This document shows positions 54,764 through 63,971 of a stretch of 64,000 nt of DNA, in pieces; positions within the stretch are counted from its first letter, which is position 1, and every line of letters begins with the position of its first letter. Origin of the DNA: Timaviella obliquedivisa GSE-PSE-MK23-08B (GTDB lineage: Bacteria > Cyanobacteriota > Cyanobacteriia > Elainellales > Elainellaceae); the NCBI GenBank assembly GCA_019358855.1, contig JAHHII010000011.1, forward strand, positions 1-64,000, read 5' to 3'. Below the pieces are notes generated by a model. It was not told the origin of the DNA. It was given only the letters and a program-made list of their open reading frames with translations, and did not search any database. The translations under genes and the position numbers were made by a program.

Positions 54764-55552
54764 ATGAGTAGGATGACACAGATGCAAACAGACGAGATGG
54801 CAAATGGTGCAGTGGGGTCAGAGGCAGTCATTGTTGCCGACAACGTGGAGAAGTGGTACGACAATAATTTCCATGTTCTACGCGGAGTTAGCCTGACGGT
54901 GACTAAGGGTGAAGTCGTGGTTGTCATGGGCCCGTCTGGGTCAGGAAAATCTACTTTTATCCGCACGTTCAATGCATTAGAACGTTACCAAAAAGGCAGC
55001 ATTACCATTGATGGCATTCTTCTGTCCCATGACCTCAAAAATATTGAAACCATTCGGCGTGAAGTGGGCATGGTGTTTCAACAGTTTAATCTGTTCCCCC
55101 ACTTATCAGTGTTGCAGAATGTGATGTTGGCTCCCATTTGGGTGAGGCGATGGCCCAAAGCAAAGGCTGAAGCAGAAGCGCTACGGCTGCTAGACCGAGT
55201 AGGAATTCTGGAGCAGGCGAAAAAGTTTCCGGGGCAATTGTCGGGCGGACAGCAACAGCGTGTGGCGATCGCTCGTGCTTTAGCAATGCAGCCCAAAATC
55301 ATGTTATTTGATGAACCCACTTCAGCGCTTGACCCTGAAATGGTGCGGGAAGTGCTAGACGTAATGAGAACACTAGCAGGTTCGGGCATGACTATGGTCT
55401 GCGTCACTCACGAAGTGGGGTTTGCTCGCGAAGTTGCCGATCGCGTCGTGTTTATGGATAGCGGTTTGTTGGTAGAGCAAGCCACGCCCGATAATTTTTT
55501 CAACCATCCTAAAGAAGAAAGAACTCAAAAATTTCTGTCACAGATTCTCTAG
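54764..55552 (+). CDS. amino-acid ABC transporter ATPase (BgtA/AapP/BztD-like)
   Basis: A 262-residue ATPase of the HisP/GlnQ group. Walker A is [11 protein letters not shown] loop [11 protein letters not shown], signature [17 protein letters not shown], Walker [15 protein letters not shown], and switch His in VTHEVGFA. The start may be ATG 54764 or 54773. It energises the preceding two permeases. In Anabaena the equivalent ATPase is shared with another importer; here it sits with its own permeases. Confidence 0.93.
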   Translation: MSRMTQMQTDEMANGAVGSEAVIVADNVEKWYDNNFHVLRGVSLTVTKGEVVVVMGPSGSGKSTFIRTFNALERYQKGSITIDGILLSHDLKNIETIRREVGMVFQQFNLFPHLSVLQNVMLAPIWVRRWPKAKAEAEALRLLDRVGILEQAKKFPGQLSGGQQQRVAIARALAMQPKIMLFDEPTSALDPEMVREVLDVMRTLAGSGMTMVCVTHEVGFAREVADRVVFMDSGLLVEQATPDNFFNHPKEERTQKFLSQIL

Positions 55553-55603
55553 AAAGGTAATCATAGATCTATTTGCTGATAGATCTCGACAGGAATCGCC
55601 CCT

Positions 55604-56038
55604 ATGACCACCGATCGCTCTCCCTCGTCTAATCAATCGATTACCGATCGCCTCAACCTCAAAAACCTTCGTCTCGCGCTGCTGCGGCTGCATAAGCTCT
55701 TGCTTGATGGTGAACGTCGTGCTTACGAGCAAACGCATGGGCGCGTTAGCCCTAACGAGTTATTGCGCCTAGTGATGCATGACGAATGGTTCGACTGGCT
55801 TCATCCTATTTCTCGGTTAGTGGTTGAAATTGATGACTTGCTCAAAGCCGAAGAGGTAGAGATCTTAACCCACGCAAATGGCTTAGTACTTCAGGCTAAA
55901 ACGTTGCTCAACCCTTCAGAAGCAGGCAACCTCTTTGAGCAGAAATACTACACTGCAATTCAGCGAGAACCAGACGTGGTGTTAGCTCACGCTAGCTTGA
56001 TGGAGTTTTTAGAAAATATTGTTCAGAAGCCGTCTTAA
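55604..56038 (+). CDS. conserved hypothetical protein
   Basis: A 144-residue soluble helical protein. It reads NLRLALLRLHKLLLDGERRA, then NELLRLVMHDEWFDWLHPIS and VVEIDDLLKAEE. No catalytic motif is seen. The family is present in various Gram-negatives without an assigned role. It follows the ATPase by 51 bases and may be in the same transcript. The upstream GACAGGAAT could serve ATG 55604. Confidence 0.6.
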   Translation: MTTDRSPSSNQSITDRLNLKNLRLALLRLHKLLLDGERRAYEQTHGRVSPNELLRLVMHDEWFDWLHPISRLVVEIDDLLKAEEVEILTHANGLVLQAKTLLNPSEAGNLFEQKYYTAIQREPDVVLAHASLMEFLENIVQKPS

Positions 56039-56142
56039 GTTAGCAGCACTAAGCTAGCGAAGGACTGTTGCTTTTGTCACACTTCTTTATACTTGACCAA
56101 CGTACAATTGTATGTATCAAGATGCGTATTGAGGTGTTTGAT

Positions 56143-56583
56143 ATGGCTCTGATCAGTCGCGTTGAAATTCGTTTGTTAGATTCGATTAAGGGCGGCATGG
56201 TTGAATTCTATACGCCTCAGTCTAGTCATGAAACGGTGCTAGCACAAGTTCCGGCACACATGGTTGATGATTTGTTTGTCCATCATTTTCAAACCGATCA
56301 ACTCTTAGTCGTCCGGGGTAGCATGGTGCTAGTGGTGTTGCAAAATCGCCAGTATCAATACATTCCTTTAAGCGATCGCCATCCCACTGTCGTCACCATT
56401 CCCCCCGGAGTTCCCCACGGAGCCATCAACCTCAACTCAGAACCTTGCGTCTTAGTCAACGCTGTTCTCCGTCACGGGGCTGCTCATGCCAAAGACTATC
56501 GACCGCTTAAAAAGCCTTTCCCTTACGACCTGGCTAAAGCAGAGGCTCTGTTGCTAGAGGTAGAAGCGCCTTTGAGTGCTTAG
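56143..56583 (+). CDS. cupin-domain protein
   Basis: A 146-residue single-cupin protein from ATG 56143, with GAGG about ten bases upstream. The frame to 56068 is not needed. Cupin motif 1 is near HHFQTDQLLVVRGSMVLVVL, motif 2 near TIPPGVPHGAINL, giving possible metal ligands His, Gln and His. Sugar-epimerase-like relatives have this form. Substrate unknown. Confidence 0.75.
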   Translation: MALISRVEIRLLDSIKGGMVEFYTPQSSHETVLAQVPAHMVDDLFVHHFQTDQLLVVRGSMVLVVLQNRQYQYIPLSDRHPTVVTIPPGVPHGAINLNSEPCVLVNAVLRHGAAHAKDYRPLKKPFPYDLAKAEALLLEVEAPLSA

Positions 56584-56598
56584 ATTGAACCCTTTTGC

Positions 56599-57324
56599 TT
56601 AGTAAAGGACAGGTCGGCGATCGAAAGACTCAGTCGCAATCCGAACGTAAGCAGACACCCATTTGAAGAGGTTAGCCGTTTTGAAAGGAATGGAAACTTT
56701 GCTGAACAAAATTACAGCAAATAGCTCTCCTGAGGGCATCATCCCCCCAAACCCCAAAACTGACTGGACTTGATAAGGAATGACAAACTCCTTTTGGGCA
56801 GGGATATAGGGACTGCCTAATGCTTCAGGGACATAAAAGACATTAAAAGCCTTGTGAGGCACCTCTGTAATTAAAGTGGGGGTGGGTTCAATGACTGCGC
56901 TCACTTCTAATCCAAACTGCTGAATCAACTGCAAGATCATGGGCGCACGATTGACAAACTCTTGGTCAATGAGCGGGATGGCGCGATGTCCTGTCGATTC
57001 ATGCCTCACATTCCATTGAGGCTCGTCACCCGCAGTTGCTAGCAAAGTCAGGCATTTAGTATTTCGCTGAATCGATCGCCCCTTAAGAATTCCTTTGGCT
57101 GATTCCTGTAGTTCTGCACTCAGATCTTTGTAAGGATAAGTCTTAAAGAAACGAACCAAAGTGCAGGCTTGTTTGCCCGTACTTCGATCCGTCAAATTTT
57201 CATAGAGATAACGAACAATCCGGTTCGCTGTTTCTTCCATGCTTTTGGATTGCTCGTCCATGTTGCGGAGGGTGACCGCACACCGACACATGTCATCTTT
57301 AGTAAACGTGGCTAGGTTGTACAT
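56599..57324 (-). CDS. stand-alone cyanobacterial sensor-like domain protein
   Basis: A 241-residue protein. LRNMDEQSKSMEETANRIVRY with LYENLTDRSTGKQACTLVRF, FKTYPYKDL, and GFGGMMPSGELFAVILFSKV match a domain usually attached N-terminally to PAS, GAF, PP2C or kinase modules in cyanobacteria. Here it stands alone with no output domain. It may act as a partner for another signalling protein. The GAF-PP2C phosphatase gene 2 kb away is one candidate. It is convergent with the cupin gene. Confidence 0.6.
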   Translation of the reverse strand: MYNLATFTKDDMCRCAVTLRNMDEQSKSMEETANRIVRYLYENLTDRSTGKQACTLVRFFKTYPYKDLSAELQESAKGILKGRSIQRNTKCLTLLATAGDEPQWNVRHESTGHRAIPLIDQEFVNRAPMILQLIQQFGLEVSAVIEPTPTLITEVPHKAFNVFYVPEALGSPYIPAQKEFVIPYQVQSVLGFGGMMPSGELFAVILFSKVSIPFKTANLFKWVSAYVRIATESFDRRPVLY

Positions 57325-57391
57325 TTCGGTGATTCGCGAGTAGCGCCTCTAGATAGAATTGTCGGAAAATCAGCCGCACCCCATCTTGGAT

Positions 57392-58777
57392 CTAAAACCG
57401 CTGTTTCGCCACTGCGATCGCCGCTCTGACTTGCTCAAACCCTGTTCCACCATAGCTGTTTCGGGCAGCAACTACTTGTCGAGGGGCGATCGCCTCGTAA
57501 ATATCAAGCTCAAACGCAGGATGAATTGCTTTCCACTCCTCCAAGCTCAAATCCTTCAGCAGTTTTCCAGCCGCCAAAGAAGTCTTAACCACTTTACCAA
57601 CCATGTTATATGCTTCCCGGAAGGGTACACCTTTTGCAGCTAAATAGTCTGCGACATCCGTGGCATTAGAAAAATCTTCTGTCACTGCCGCATTCAACCG
57701 AGCCGGACGAAATTCTAGTCCTTCCTGCATCAAAATGGTCATGGCTTCCACACAAGATCTAACTGTTTTAACGCCATCAAACAGCGCTTCCTTATCTTCT
57801 TGTAAATCCTTGTTGTATGCCAGGGGCAATCCTTTCATCAGTACCAGCATTCCTTGTAAATGTCCGAACACCCGCCCAGTTTTGCCCCGAACCAATTCTG
57901 GAACATCTGGGTTTTTCTTTTGAGGCATAATGCTGGAACCCGTAGAGCAGCTATCCTTCAGCTTAATAAAGCTAAACTCCTCCGAAGCCCAAAGAATCAC
58001 TTCTTCCGACAACCGAGAGAGATGCACCATGATGAGGCTGGCAGCACACAGAAATTCGATCGCAAAGTCTCGATCGCTGACTCCATCCAGGCTATTGGCG
58101 TACACTCGCTCAAACCCTAGCTTATCAGCACTGTAATGCCGATCGATCGGAAAAGTCGTTCCTGCCAATGCCCCACAGCCCAGCGGCGAAATATTTACCC
58201 TCTGATATACATCTCCCAATCGTTCCCAATCCCGTTGGGTCATTTCCACATATGCCAGCAGATGATGGGCAAGGCTCAGGGGTTGCGCTCGCTGTAAATG
58301 GGTGTAGCCTGGAATCAGGGTTTCCACGTGCTGTTCGGCAATGTTCAGCAGTGCAGTTTGAAAGCCCTGAAGCTGCTGGCGCAATTGAATGATTTGATCT
58401 CTTAAATAAAGGCGCGTGTCAGTGCCGACTTGATCATTGCGCGATCGGGCGGTGTGCAGCTTTTTACCCACGTCTCCCACTAGCTCTGTCAGCCGTCGCT
58501 CTACCGCAAAGTGAACATCCTCCGACTCTACGCCTGGGGTAAACTGCCCTTGCCGATACTCTTGGCGCACTGCCTCCAGCCCCTCTACCAACGCTGCGCC
58601 TTCTTCAGCAGGAATAATGCCCGTGTGCGCCAGCATTTGAGCATGGGCTTGGGAGCCTGTAATGTCGTATTCAATGAGTTCAATGTCAAAGCTAATGCTA
58701 GCGTTGAAACGCGCGATCGCTGGGTGCAACGCCGATTCAAAGCGCTGGCTCCAAGTTTCAGAAGAAGAGGGATTCAT
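57392..58777 (-). CDS. argH: argininosuccinate lyase
   Basis: A 461-residue enzyme from ATG 58777 (GTG 58795 is the other option). The family signature [20 protein letters not shown] is near residue 275, with TSRSRNDQ-like [18 protein letters not shown] and [20 protein letters not shown] as the other conserved regions. It splits argininosuccinate to arginine and fumarate. Length is normal. CTAAACGCT precedes the ATG instead of a ribosome site. It stands alone. Confidence 0.96.
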   Translation of the reverse strand: MNPSSSETWSQRFESALHPAIARFNASISFDIELIEYDITGSQAHAQMLAHTGIIPAEEGAALVEGLEAVRQEYRQGQFTPGVESEDVHFAVERRLTELVGDVGKKLHTARSRNDQVGTDTRLYLRDQIIQLRQQLQGFQTALLNIAEQHVETLIPGYTHLQRAQPLSLAHHLLAYVEMTQRDWERLGDVYQRVNISPLGCGALAGTTFPIDRHYSADKLGFERVYANSLDGVSDRDFAIEFLCAASLIMVHLSRLSEEVILWASEEFSFIKLKDSCSTGSSIMPQKKNPDVPELVRGKTGRVFGHLQGMLVLMKGLPLAYNKDLQEDKEALFDGVKTVRSCVEAMTILMQEGLEFRPARLNAAVTEDFSNATDVADYLAAKGVPFREAYNMVGKVVKTSLAAGKLLKDLSLEEWKAIHPAFELDIYEAIAPRQVVAARNSYGGTGFEQVRAAIAVAKQRF

Positions 58778-58903
58778 AGCGTTTAGGTTAGTCACTTTCT
58801 AAAGAAGAAAATCAATACAGGGTCAGCCGTGTATCATAGTTGAGAAAGTACCTAACACTAAGTTGATTTTGATACCAAATCAATTTACAAACGGGTCAAT
58901 ATC

Positions 58904-59149
58904 CTAGCCATAGCTGGTCATTCCTCGCAACATAAACCCCAGTACCAAGCCAATAATCAGCGCCCAAACTTGTCCCGTTTTCAAGAAGTTGTCGAACCAG
59001 CCACGAGTGGCAGCAAAAACATCAGTGTTAAATTGTGCTAAATGGTTCCAGTCCCAGTGCAGTTGCCAAAGCAGTCCTTGATGAAGGTCAGCCCAAGTAT
59101 TTACCTCTGCCAATCCAGTCATTTGCTGCATCAAATCAATAGCAATCAT
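58904..59149 (-). CDS. small one-span membrane protein
   Basis: An 81-residue protein. The first two thirds are amphipathic (ADLHQGLLWQLHWDWNHLAQ), then a span (VWALIIGLVLGFMLRGMTSY). A conserved cyanobacterial small protein by appearance; no name. It lies between argH and the PP2C gene, on the same strand as both. Function unknown. Confidence 0.55.
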   Translation of the reverse strand: MIAIDLMQQMTGLAEVNTWADLHQGLLWQLHWDWNHLAQFNTDVFAATRGWFDNFLKTGQVWALIIGLVLGFMLRGMTSYG

Positions 59150-59244
59150 GGCGTGCCCTCAAGAAGTCTCAGGATCTATGACAAGCACTAAGTTTGGCAC
59201 AGGTTAGAAAATTTGGAGTGCCAGACAACAAATTGATATCTCGG

Positions 59245-60672
59245 CTAAAGATTTTCGGGGTTGACCTTCATGACGATTAGGGTCATATCATCTTCGTTGT
59301 GGCGATCGGCACCAATAAATTCTTGCACCTGGTCGAAGAGATAGTTCAGGATGATTTGAGGCGTATCGAAGCGACGGCAGGCGATTTGGAAATGGTGAGC
59401 AAGGCTTTCTTCATCAAAACGATCGCCATTTTGGTTAGAGGCATCGGTGAATCCGTCCGTGTAGTAGATCAACGTATCGCCCGGCTGTAAATGTACCTGC
59501 GCTTCACCGTAGCGACTGTCCATATCCAAGCCAATCAGCATTCCCAGCGTATCTAGCCGTTTGAGCGTGCCCGTCGCGGCTTGCCACAGAAGCGGCGGGT
59601 GATGTGCCGCATTACTATAGGAAAGCAGTCGTGATTTTGAGTCATATTCTGAGTAAAACAGCGTGGCGAATCGATTAGAATTTTCCAAATCAGCGTACAT
59701 GACATGATTTAGGTGCTGCAAAATCCGTGAAGGACTATGAGCATTCAGCACCTCAGCCCGCAGCATTCCCCGCAGCATGGTCATAATTAACCCAGCGGGT
59801 ACGCCTTTCCCCATCACATCGCCGATCGCCAAACTCCAGCGCCCCGATTCCACCACGCCTGCTTTCTTATTAATTTGGTCGTGGTTAGCCGGAATAAAAT
59901 CGTAATAGTCGCCCCCCACTCGGTTTGCCGTTTTGCATCGGGCTGCCAACTCAACCCCGTCGATCTTGGGACAATTTCGAGGTAAAAGCTGCACCTGAAT
60001 TTCTGCACCAATTTCCAACTCCCGATCCAAGCGCTCTTTCTTCCGCAGTTCCACCGTTAGCTCATCGTTTTCGATCGCCACAGCGGTTTGGTCTGCAACT
60101 AGCCGCACCAACTTCTGGCGAGTATCTGTCCAGGTATATTCCGGGTCGCGGCTAAAGACATAGAGCCGTCCTCGCTCCAAATTCTTTGTCAAAATAGGCG
60201 TGCCAAAAAGCTGTATTGAATGCCCCAAAGAACTAATCACCTGCTGATCTAACGCCGTTGTCGGGCTGGTAAAAGGCAACGACACCTTTTCGTAGGAAGA
60301 CGCAGCGCTAGCAGTGAGTTGGCGAGTCGCTGCCTCCAGGGCAACTCGCACATCTTGGCATTGGTTATCTTGACAGTGCAGCCGTTCTAAGCGCATTTGT
60401 CCATTAGGTTTAAATAATACTAAAGCACCCCCATCTGCATCGGTAACTCGACTGGCAATCAGAGGAGTTAGTTCTAAAAATTGATTAAGGTTCTTAAAAC
60501 TCCGGAGGGCAAAACCTAAAGAACTCAGCAAATCTTGGATTTTATTCTGCTCTCGACTCAGCCTAGAAACCAGTTCCTTCAACGCAAACACAGGAGTAAC
60601 GTCTGGCGGCGCGTTGCCACCAGCATAGTCAGAAGGTTGGGAGGGCTGTCGAGGAGCAGGCACAGCAGTCAT
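59245..60672 (-). CDS. GAF-domain PP2C/SpoIIE-type serine phosphatase
   Basis: A 475-residue soluble phosphatase. A GAF-like sensor domain covers about residues 50-205 (FKNLNQFLELTPLIASRVTD, TWTDTRQKLVRLVADQTAVA). A coiled linker (KKERLDRELEIGAEIQVQLL) leads to the PP2C-like domain (about 240-470) with the metal Asp in RVGGDYYDFIP and SLAIGDVMGKGVPAGLIMTM, then IYYTDGFTDASNQNGDRFDE. RsbU-type enzymes dephosphorylate anti-sigma antagonists. No such partner is in view. Confidence 0.9.
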   Translation of the reverse strand: MTAVPAPRQPSQPSDYAGGNAPPDVTPVFALKELVSRLSREQNKIQDLLSSLGFALRSFKNLNQFLELTPLIASRVTDADGGALVLFKPNGQMRLERLHCQDNQCQDVRVALEAATRQLTASAASSYEKVSLPFTSPTTALDQQVISSLGHSIQLFGTPILTKNLERGRLYVFSRDPEYTWTDTRQKLVRLVADQTAVAIENDELTVELRKKERLDRELEIGAEIQVQLLPRNCPKIDGVELAARCKTANRVGGDYYDFIPANHDQINKKAGVVESGRWSLAIGDVMGKGVPAGLIMTMLRGMLRAEVLNAHSPSRILQHLNHVMYADLENSNRFATLFYSEYDSKSRLLSYSNAAHHPPLLWQAATGTLKRLDTLGMLIGLDMDSRYGEAQVHLQPGDTLIYYTDGFTDASNQNGDRFDEESLAHHFQIACRRFDTPQIILNYLFDQVQEFIGADRHNEDDMTLIVMKVNPENL

Positions 60673-60964
60673 TGAGTAGAAGAATGATCGGACACAGGAA
60701 GAACAAACAATAGAAGCGATCGAGAGCCAGAGTTATAATGCGACTTTACAGAAATACTGTTTTCGACTAAATCTTACTCTTTTAGGTCATTACTTGAAGC
60801 CATTTGATATTAGTAACGCTAAATATCAGTTCTGCCAATGGGACGAGGGGTCAGGCTTTTATAAGATACCCATTAGACGCTCTCTCTCTACAGAGAAATT
60901 AAAGATAGCAAAGCCTCTTGAGTATTGCGTAACACTCTATATAAGTCATCAAGCGTAGCAAACA

Positions 60965-62065
60965 ATGAGCTTAGAATTCGATTGCTTAGAATTCGATCGC
61001 CGCATGATTCTCCATTGCCTAGATTTGGCGCGTCGAGCCTTAGGGCAAACCGCACCTAACCCACTGGTAGGTTCTGTAATTGTTCAAGGCGAAGAAATTA
61101 TTGGCGAGGGGTTTCATCCTAAAGCTGGAGAGCCTCATGCTGAGGTGTTTGCGCTACGGGCGGCTGGAGAACAAGCAAGAGGCGCGATCGCCTACGTTAA
61201 CCTAGAGCCTTGCAGCCACTATGGGCGGACTCCTCCCTGTGCCAATGCCCTCATTGAAGCAGGCGTTGCCAAGGTGGTAATTGGCATGATTGATCCGAAC
61301 CCTCAGGTTGCTGGAGCAGGCATTGCCAAACTACGCGATGCGGGCATTGAAGTTTTAGTAGGAATAGAAGAAGCTGCCTGCCAAGCGCTTAACGAAGCAT
61401 TTGTCTACCGAATACGCCATCAGCAACCCCTGGGCATTTTAAAGTACGCCATGACTCTAGATGGTAAGATTGCCGCCACAACAGGGCATAGCGCTTGGAT
61501 CACAGCACCACCTGCCCGTGCCCTTGTCCATCAGATCCGGAGGAGCTGCGATGCTGTCGTGATTGGCGGCAACACGGCACGGCGAGACAATCCTCACCTT
61601 ACTAGTCACGGGCAAGGACACAATCCTTTGCGGGTGGTGATGAGCCGATCGCTGGCATTACCCAAAACCGCCAACCTTTGGCAGACAGACATTGCACCCA
61701 CCGTTGTCTTTACTGAAGTAGGAGCAAACCCCAATTTTCAGAAATTTCTAGCTCAACAAGGAGTAGAAGTGGTGGAATTGTTGGCGCTTACGCCTGCTCA
61801 AGTTATGGCGAATCTGGGCGATCGCGGCTTTCTTTCGGTGTTGTGGGAGTGCGGCGGCAGGTTGGCGGCAGAGGCGATCGCCGATCAGGCTATCCAAAAG
61901 ATTCTGGCTTTCATTGCGCCCAAAATTATTGGCGGGACACTGGCTCCTTCCCCCATTGGAGATCTAGGGCTGACCCGAATGACAGATGCATTGGAGCTAG
62001 AGCGGGTAACGTGGCGATCGGTGGGGGTTGATCTGTTAATGGAGGGTTATTTGGGCGATCACTAG
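60965..62065 (+). CDS. ribD: bifunctional riboflavin biosynthesis deaminase/reductase
   Basis: A 366-residue RibD. The deaminase half (1-145) has zinc ligands in PHAEVFALR and EPCSHYGRTPPC. The reductase half (150-360) includes LKYAMTLDGKIAATTGHSAW and the NADPH-site GGNTARRDNP. It makes the pyrimidine precursor of riboflavin. The first codons carry a perfect 14-base duplication that gives SLEFD-CLEFD. A start at the internal ATG (RRMILHCLDLARRAL) is also plausible. Monocistronic. Confidence 0.93.
   Translation: MSLEFDCLEFDRRMILHCLDLARRALGQTAPNPLVGSVIVQGEEIIGEGFHPKAGEPHAEVFALRAAGEQARGAIAYVNLEPCSHYGRTPPCANALIEAGVAKVVIGMIDPNPQVAGAGIAKLRDAGIEVLVGIEEAACQALNEAFVYRIRHQQPLGILKYAMTLDGKIAATTGHSAWITAPPARALVHQIRRSCDAVVIGGNTARRDNPHLTSHGQGHNPLRVVMSRSLALPKTANLWQTDIAPTVVFTEVGANPNFQKFLAQQGVEVVELLALTPAQVMANLGDRGFLSVLWECGGRLAAEAIADQAIQKILAFIAPKIIGGTLAPSPIGDLGLTRMTDALELERVTWRSVGVDLLMEGYLGDH
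60969..60997 (+). repeat. duplication inside the ribD 5' codons
   Basis: gcttagaattcgat at 60969-60982 is repeated perfectly at 60984-60997 (period 15), preserving frame. Confidence 0.9.
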
Positions 62066-62182
62066 GTTTTCTCGTCACGTTGCTCATTGGTCGCCTCCAT
62101 CTAGCCAGATCTTGGTCTGACGATCGTTGAAGTTAACTTGATATCATCACTATTGGCAGAATTTTACGGAGAAGGCTAAATC

Positions 62183-62518
62183 TCACAAATATTGCACCTG
62201 CCCTATCATTTCATCAGGGGAAAGAACTTGATGCAGTAAAATCAGTTGCTCGACGATTTCACCCATTGAACGGGCATCTTTGCGGCAATAAGCAATTCCA
62301 GAATGATCGTTACGGGTACTGGCAATTTTCGGAAAGTCATCATCGTGGGTAACAATGACCCGCGCTTCACGTTGAATGTAGGCTAACTGTGTCAAATCGC
62401 TTTGTCCGATTAAGTTTGCTTCTGATATGGTTGACACCTCAATTTCAGATCGTCGTAAGGCGGCAGCAATCGCTGAACTAACATTTTCATCTAGATGGAA
62501 GCGAATTCGATCAGCCAT
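62183..62518 (-). CDS. DUF5615 PIN-like toxin
   Basis: A 111-residue PIN-like protein. It has RIRFHLDENVSSAIAAALRR, the family Asp in the LDEN motif, VIVTHDDDFPKIAS and GIAYCRKDARSMGEIVEQLI. The DUF5615 family is a VapC-like RNase, paired with DUF433 antitoxins. It lies 10 bases after its partner. Active-site acids are intact, so the toxin may be functional. Confidence 0.85.
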   Translation of the reverse strand: MADRIRFHLDENVSSAIAAALRRSEIEVSTISEANLIGQSDLTQLAYIQREARVIVTHDDDFPKIASTRNDHSGIAYCRKDARSMGEIVEQLILLHQVLSPDEMIGQVQYL

Positions 62519-62528
62519 GAAAATTCAT

Positions 62529-62825
62529 CTATGCCAACTTCTTTTGAAGGGGAGACGGATGATTCTGGCGAAATTCTTCAGCAAAGGCTTCTGAGTCAGT
62601 AATGCTCTGAGCGATTTCGACTTGATGATCGTAGTAGTAAGCCATTGCCGTATGAACAGCAGCTAAGGATAATTCATATTCTTGGGCAACAGTTTCGAGA
62701 GGCTGTCCCATCCGAAGATAAAGGATTGCAATATCCGCTACTGTGATGCGACGACCTGCGATTCTAGGTTTTCCACCGCGCACACCGGGAGTTGTTTCAA
62801 TGTGTTGATTGAGGGCACTGATCAT
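62529..62825 (-). CDS. DUF433 antitoxin
   Basis: A 98-residue protein with GVRGGKPRIAGRRITVADIA, LYLRMGQPLETVAQEYELSL and AAVHTAMAYYYDH, the winged-helix DUF433 domain. It binds DNA and neutralises the DUF5615 protein. It starts the two-gene unit. Both genes look complete, unlike the other toxin-antitoxin loci here. Confidence 0.88.
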   Translation of the reverse strand: MISALNQHIETTPGVRGGKPRIAGRRITVADIAILYLRMGQPLETVAQEYELSLAAVHTAMAYYYDHQVEIAQSITDSEAFAEEFRQNHPSPLQKKLA

Positions 62826-62877
62826 GGCGATCGCATTGAGAAATGATGCTTCAAGTTTAGCGCTGAGGGGACAATGC

Positions 62878-63366
62878 CTATTTGGCTGAGAGAGATTTAA
62901 CGTAGATGCGATCGCACCGATCGGTATCTATGCCAGTACTCGGCTCGTAACCATTGCGTTCGTAGAGTTGAACGGCTTCTTTCAAAACGCTGGCGGTTTG
63001 AATCCATATTTGGGTATAGCCCTGAAGGGCGATCGCCGCTTCCAAAGCCTGCAATAAATAGCGCCCCAGTCCTTGCCCTCGCACTTCTGGGCTTAAGTAC
63101 ATCTTGCGAATCTCTACAGCATTCTCGCCCCGCGCCACAGGATAATAACCTGCTGTGCCCACCAAACGCCCTTGGGTTTCAATTACCCAAAACTCTCCAC
63201 CCTTTGTCCAGTAGGAATCTTCTACAGTTAAAACATCCTGGTCGGCACCAACAGGTTCGTTAGAAAGACCATACTCCACTAGGATAGATTGGATGTGTTT
63301 GGCAGCAGATTGGCGATCGCTGGGTTGCCAATCGCGGATAAGAAAGTCGCGGTAAATAGCCTGCAT
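62878..63366 (-). CDS. GNAT-family N-acetyltransferase
   Basis: A 162-residue acetyltransferase from ATG 63366. The acetyl-CoA site is VRGQGLGRYLLQALEAAIAL (R/Q-x-x-G-x-G/A). Other marks are EFWVIETQGRLVGTAGYYPV and AVQLYERNGYEPS. The target is unknown. It lies directly after miaE (5 bases), so the two may share a message. CTAAACGTG precedes the ATG, where a ribosome site is expected. Confidence 0.88.
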   Translation of the reverse strand: MQAIYRDFLIRDWQPSDRQSAAKHIQSILVEYGLSNEPVGADQDVLTVEDSYWTKGGEFWVIETQGRLVGTAGYYPVARGENAVEIRKMYLSPEVRGQGLGRYLLQALEAAIALQGYTQIWIQTASVLKEAVQLYERNGYEPSTGIDTDRCDRIYVKSLSAK

Positions 63367-63371
63367 CACGT

Positions 63372-63971
63372 TTAGCTATGAATTCTGGGTTCTGGAAACA
63401 GGGTCGAAAGTAGCTCACTCTCCACGATCGCCAACTCTTCTAGCCGCTGATTAACAACTTCCCGATCATAGTAATAGGTTGCCAATGTCCAATAAACTCC
63501 GTAGTGTCGGGCTTCGGATGCCATCAAGCCTCGGTAAAACTTAGCCAGTTCGGGTTCGGGGCAATGGGTGCCTAACAAGCCTAATCGCTCGTGGCTGCGG
63601 GCTTCGATGAGGCTAGAAACCAAAAGGGAATCGAGCTTGCGGTGAGGCTCATTTTTACGCATTTCTGCCTTCAGTCCGGCAGCATAGGGCGGTGCGTTAA
63701 GGGGTGCTAAAGGAATGCCGCGCCGATCAAGCCATTGATTAACCTGCTCAAAATGCTCTAATTCTTCTTGGGCGATCGCCGTCAAAGCTCGTACCAGCTT
63801 ATCACTAGACAGATAGCGAAACATCATGTTCACCGCCGTTCCTGCGGCTTTGCGTTCGCAGTGGGAATGATCCAGCAAAATAATATCGAGGTTGGCGATC
63901 GCTTGTTCAATCCAAGCCTCCGAGGTCGGCTGCTTGAGAAACTTAATGGTAGGAAGCGTTGGAGTCATCAT
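63372..63971 (-). CDS. miaE: tRNA-(ms2io6A37) hydroxylase
   Basis: A 199-residue ferritin-like di-iron enzyme. The iron-binding residues are in LLDHSHCERKAAGTAVNMMF, AQEELEHFEQVNQWL, IEARSHERLGLL and MASEARHYGVYWTLA. It hydroxylates the isopentenyl group of modified A37 in tRNA. The length is normal. It is the first gene of a pair with the GNAT gene; its start MM is 29 bases from the window edge. Confidence 0.9.
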   Translation of the reverse strand: MMTPTLPTIKFLKQPTSEAWIEQAIANLDIILLDHSHCERKAAGTAVNMMFRYLSSDKLVRALTAIAQEELEHFEQVNQWLDRRGIPLAPLNAPPYAAGLKAEMRKNEPHRKLDSLLVSSLIEARSHERLGLLGTHCPEPELAKFYRGLMASEARHYGVYWTLATYYYDREVVNQRLEELAIVESELLSTLFPEPRIHS

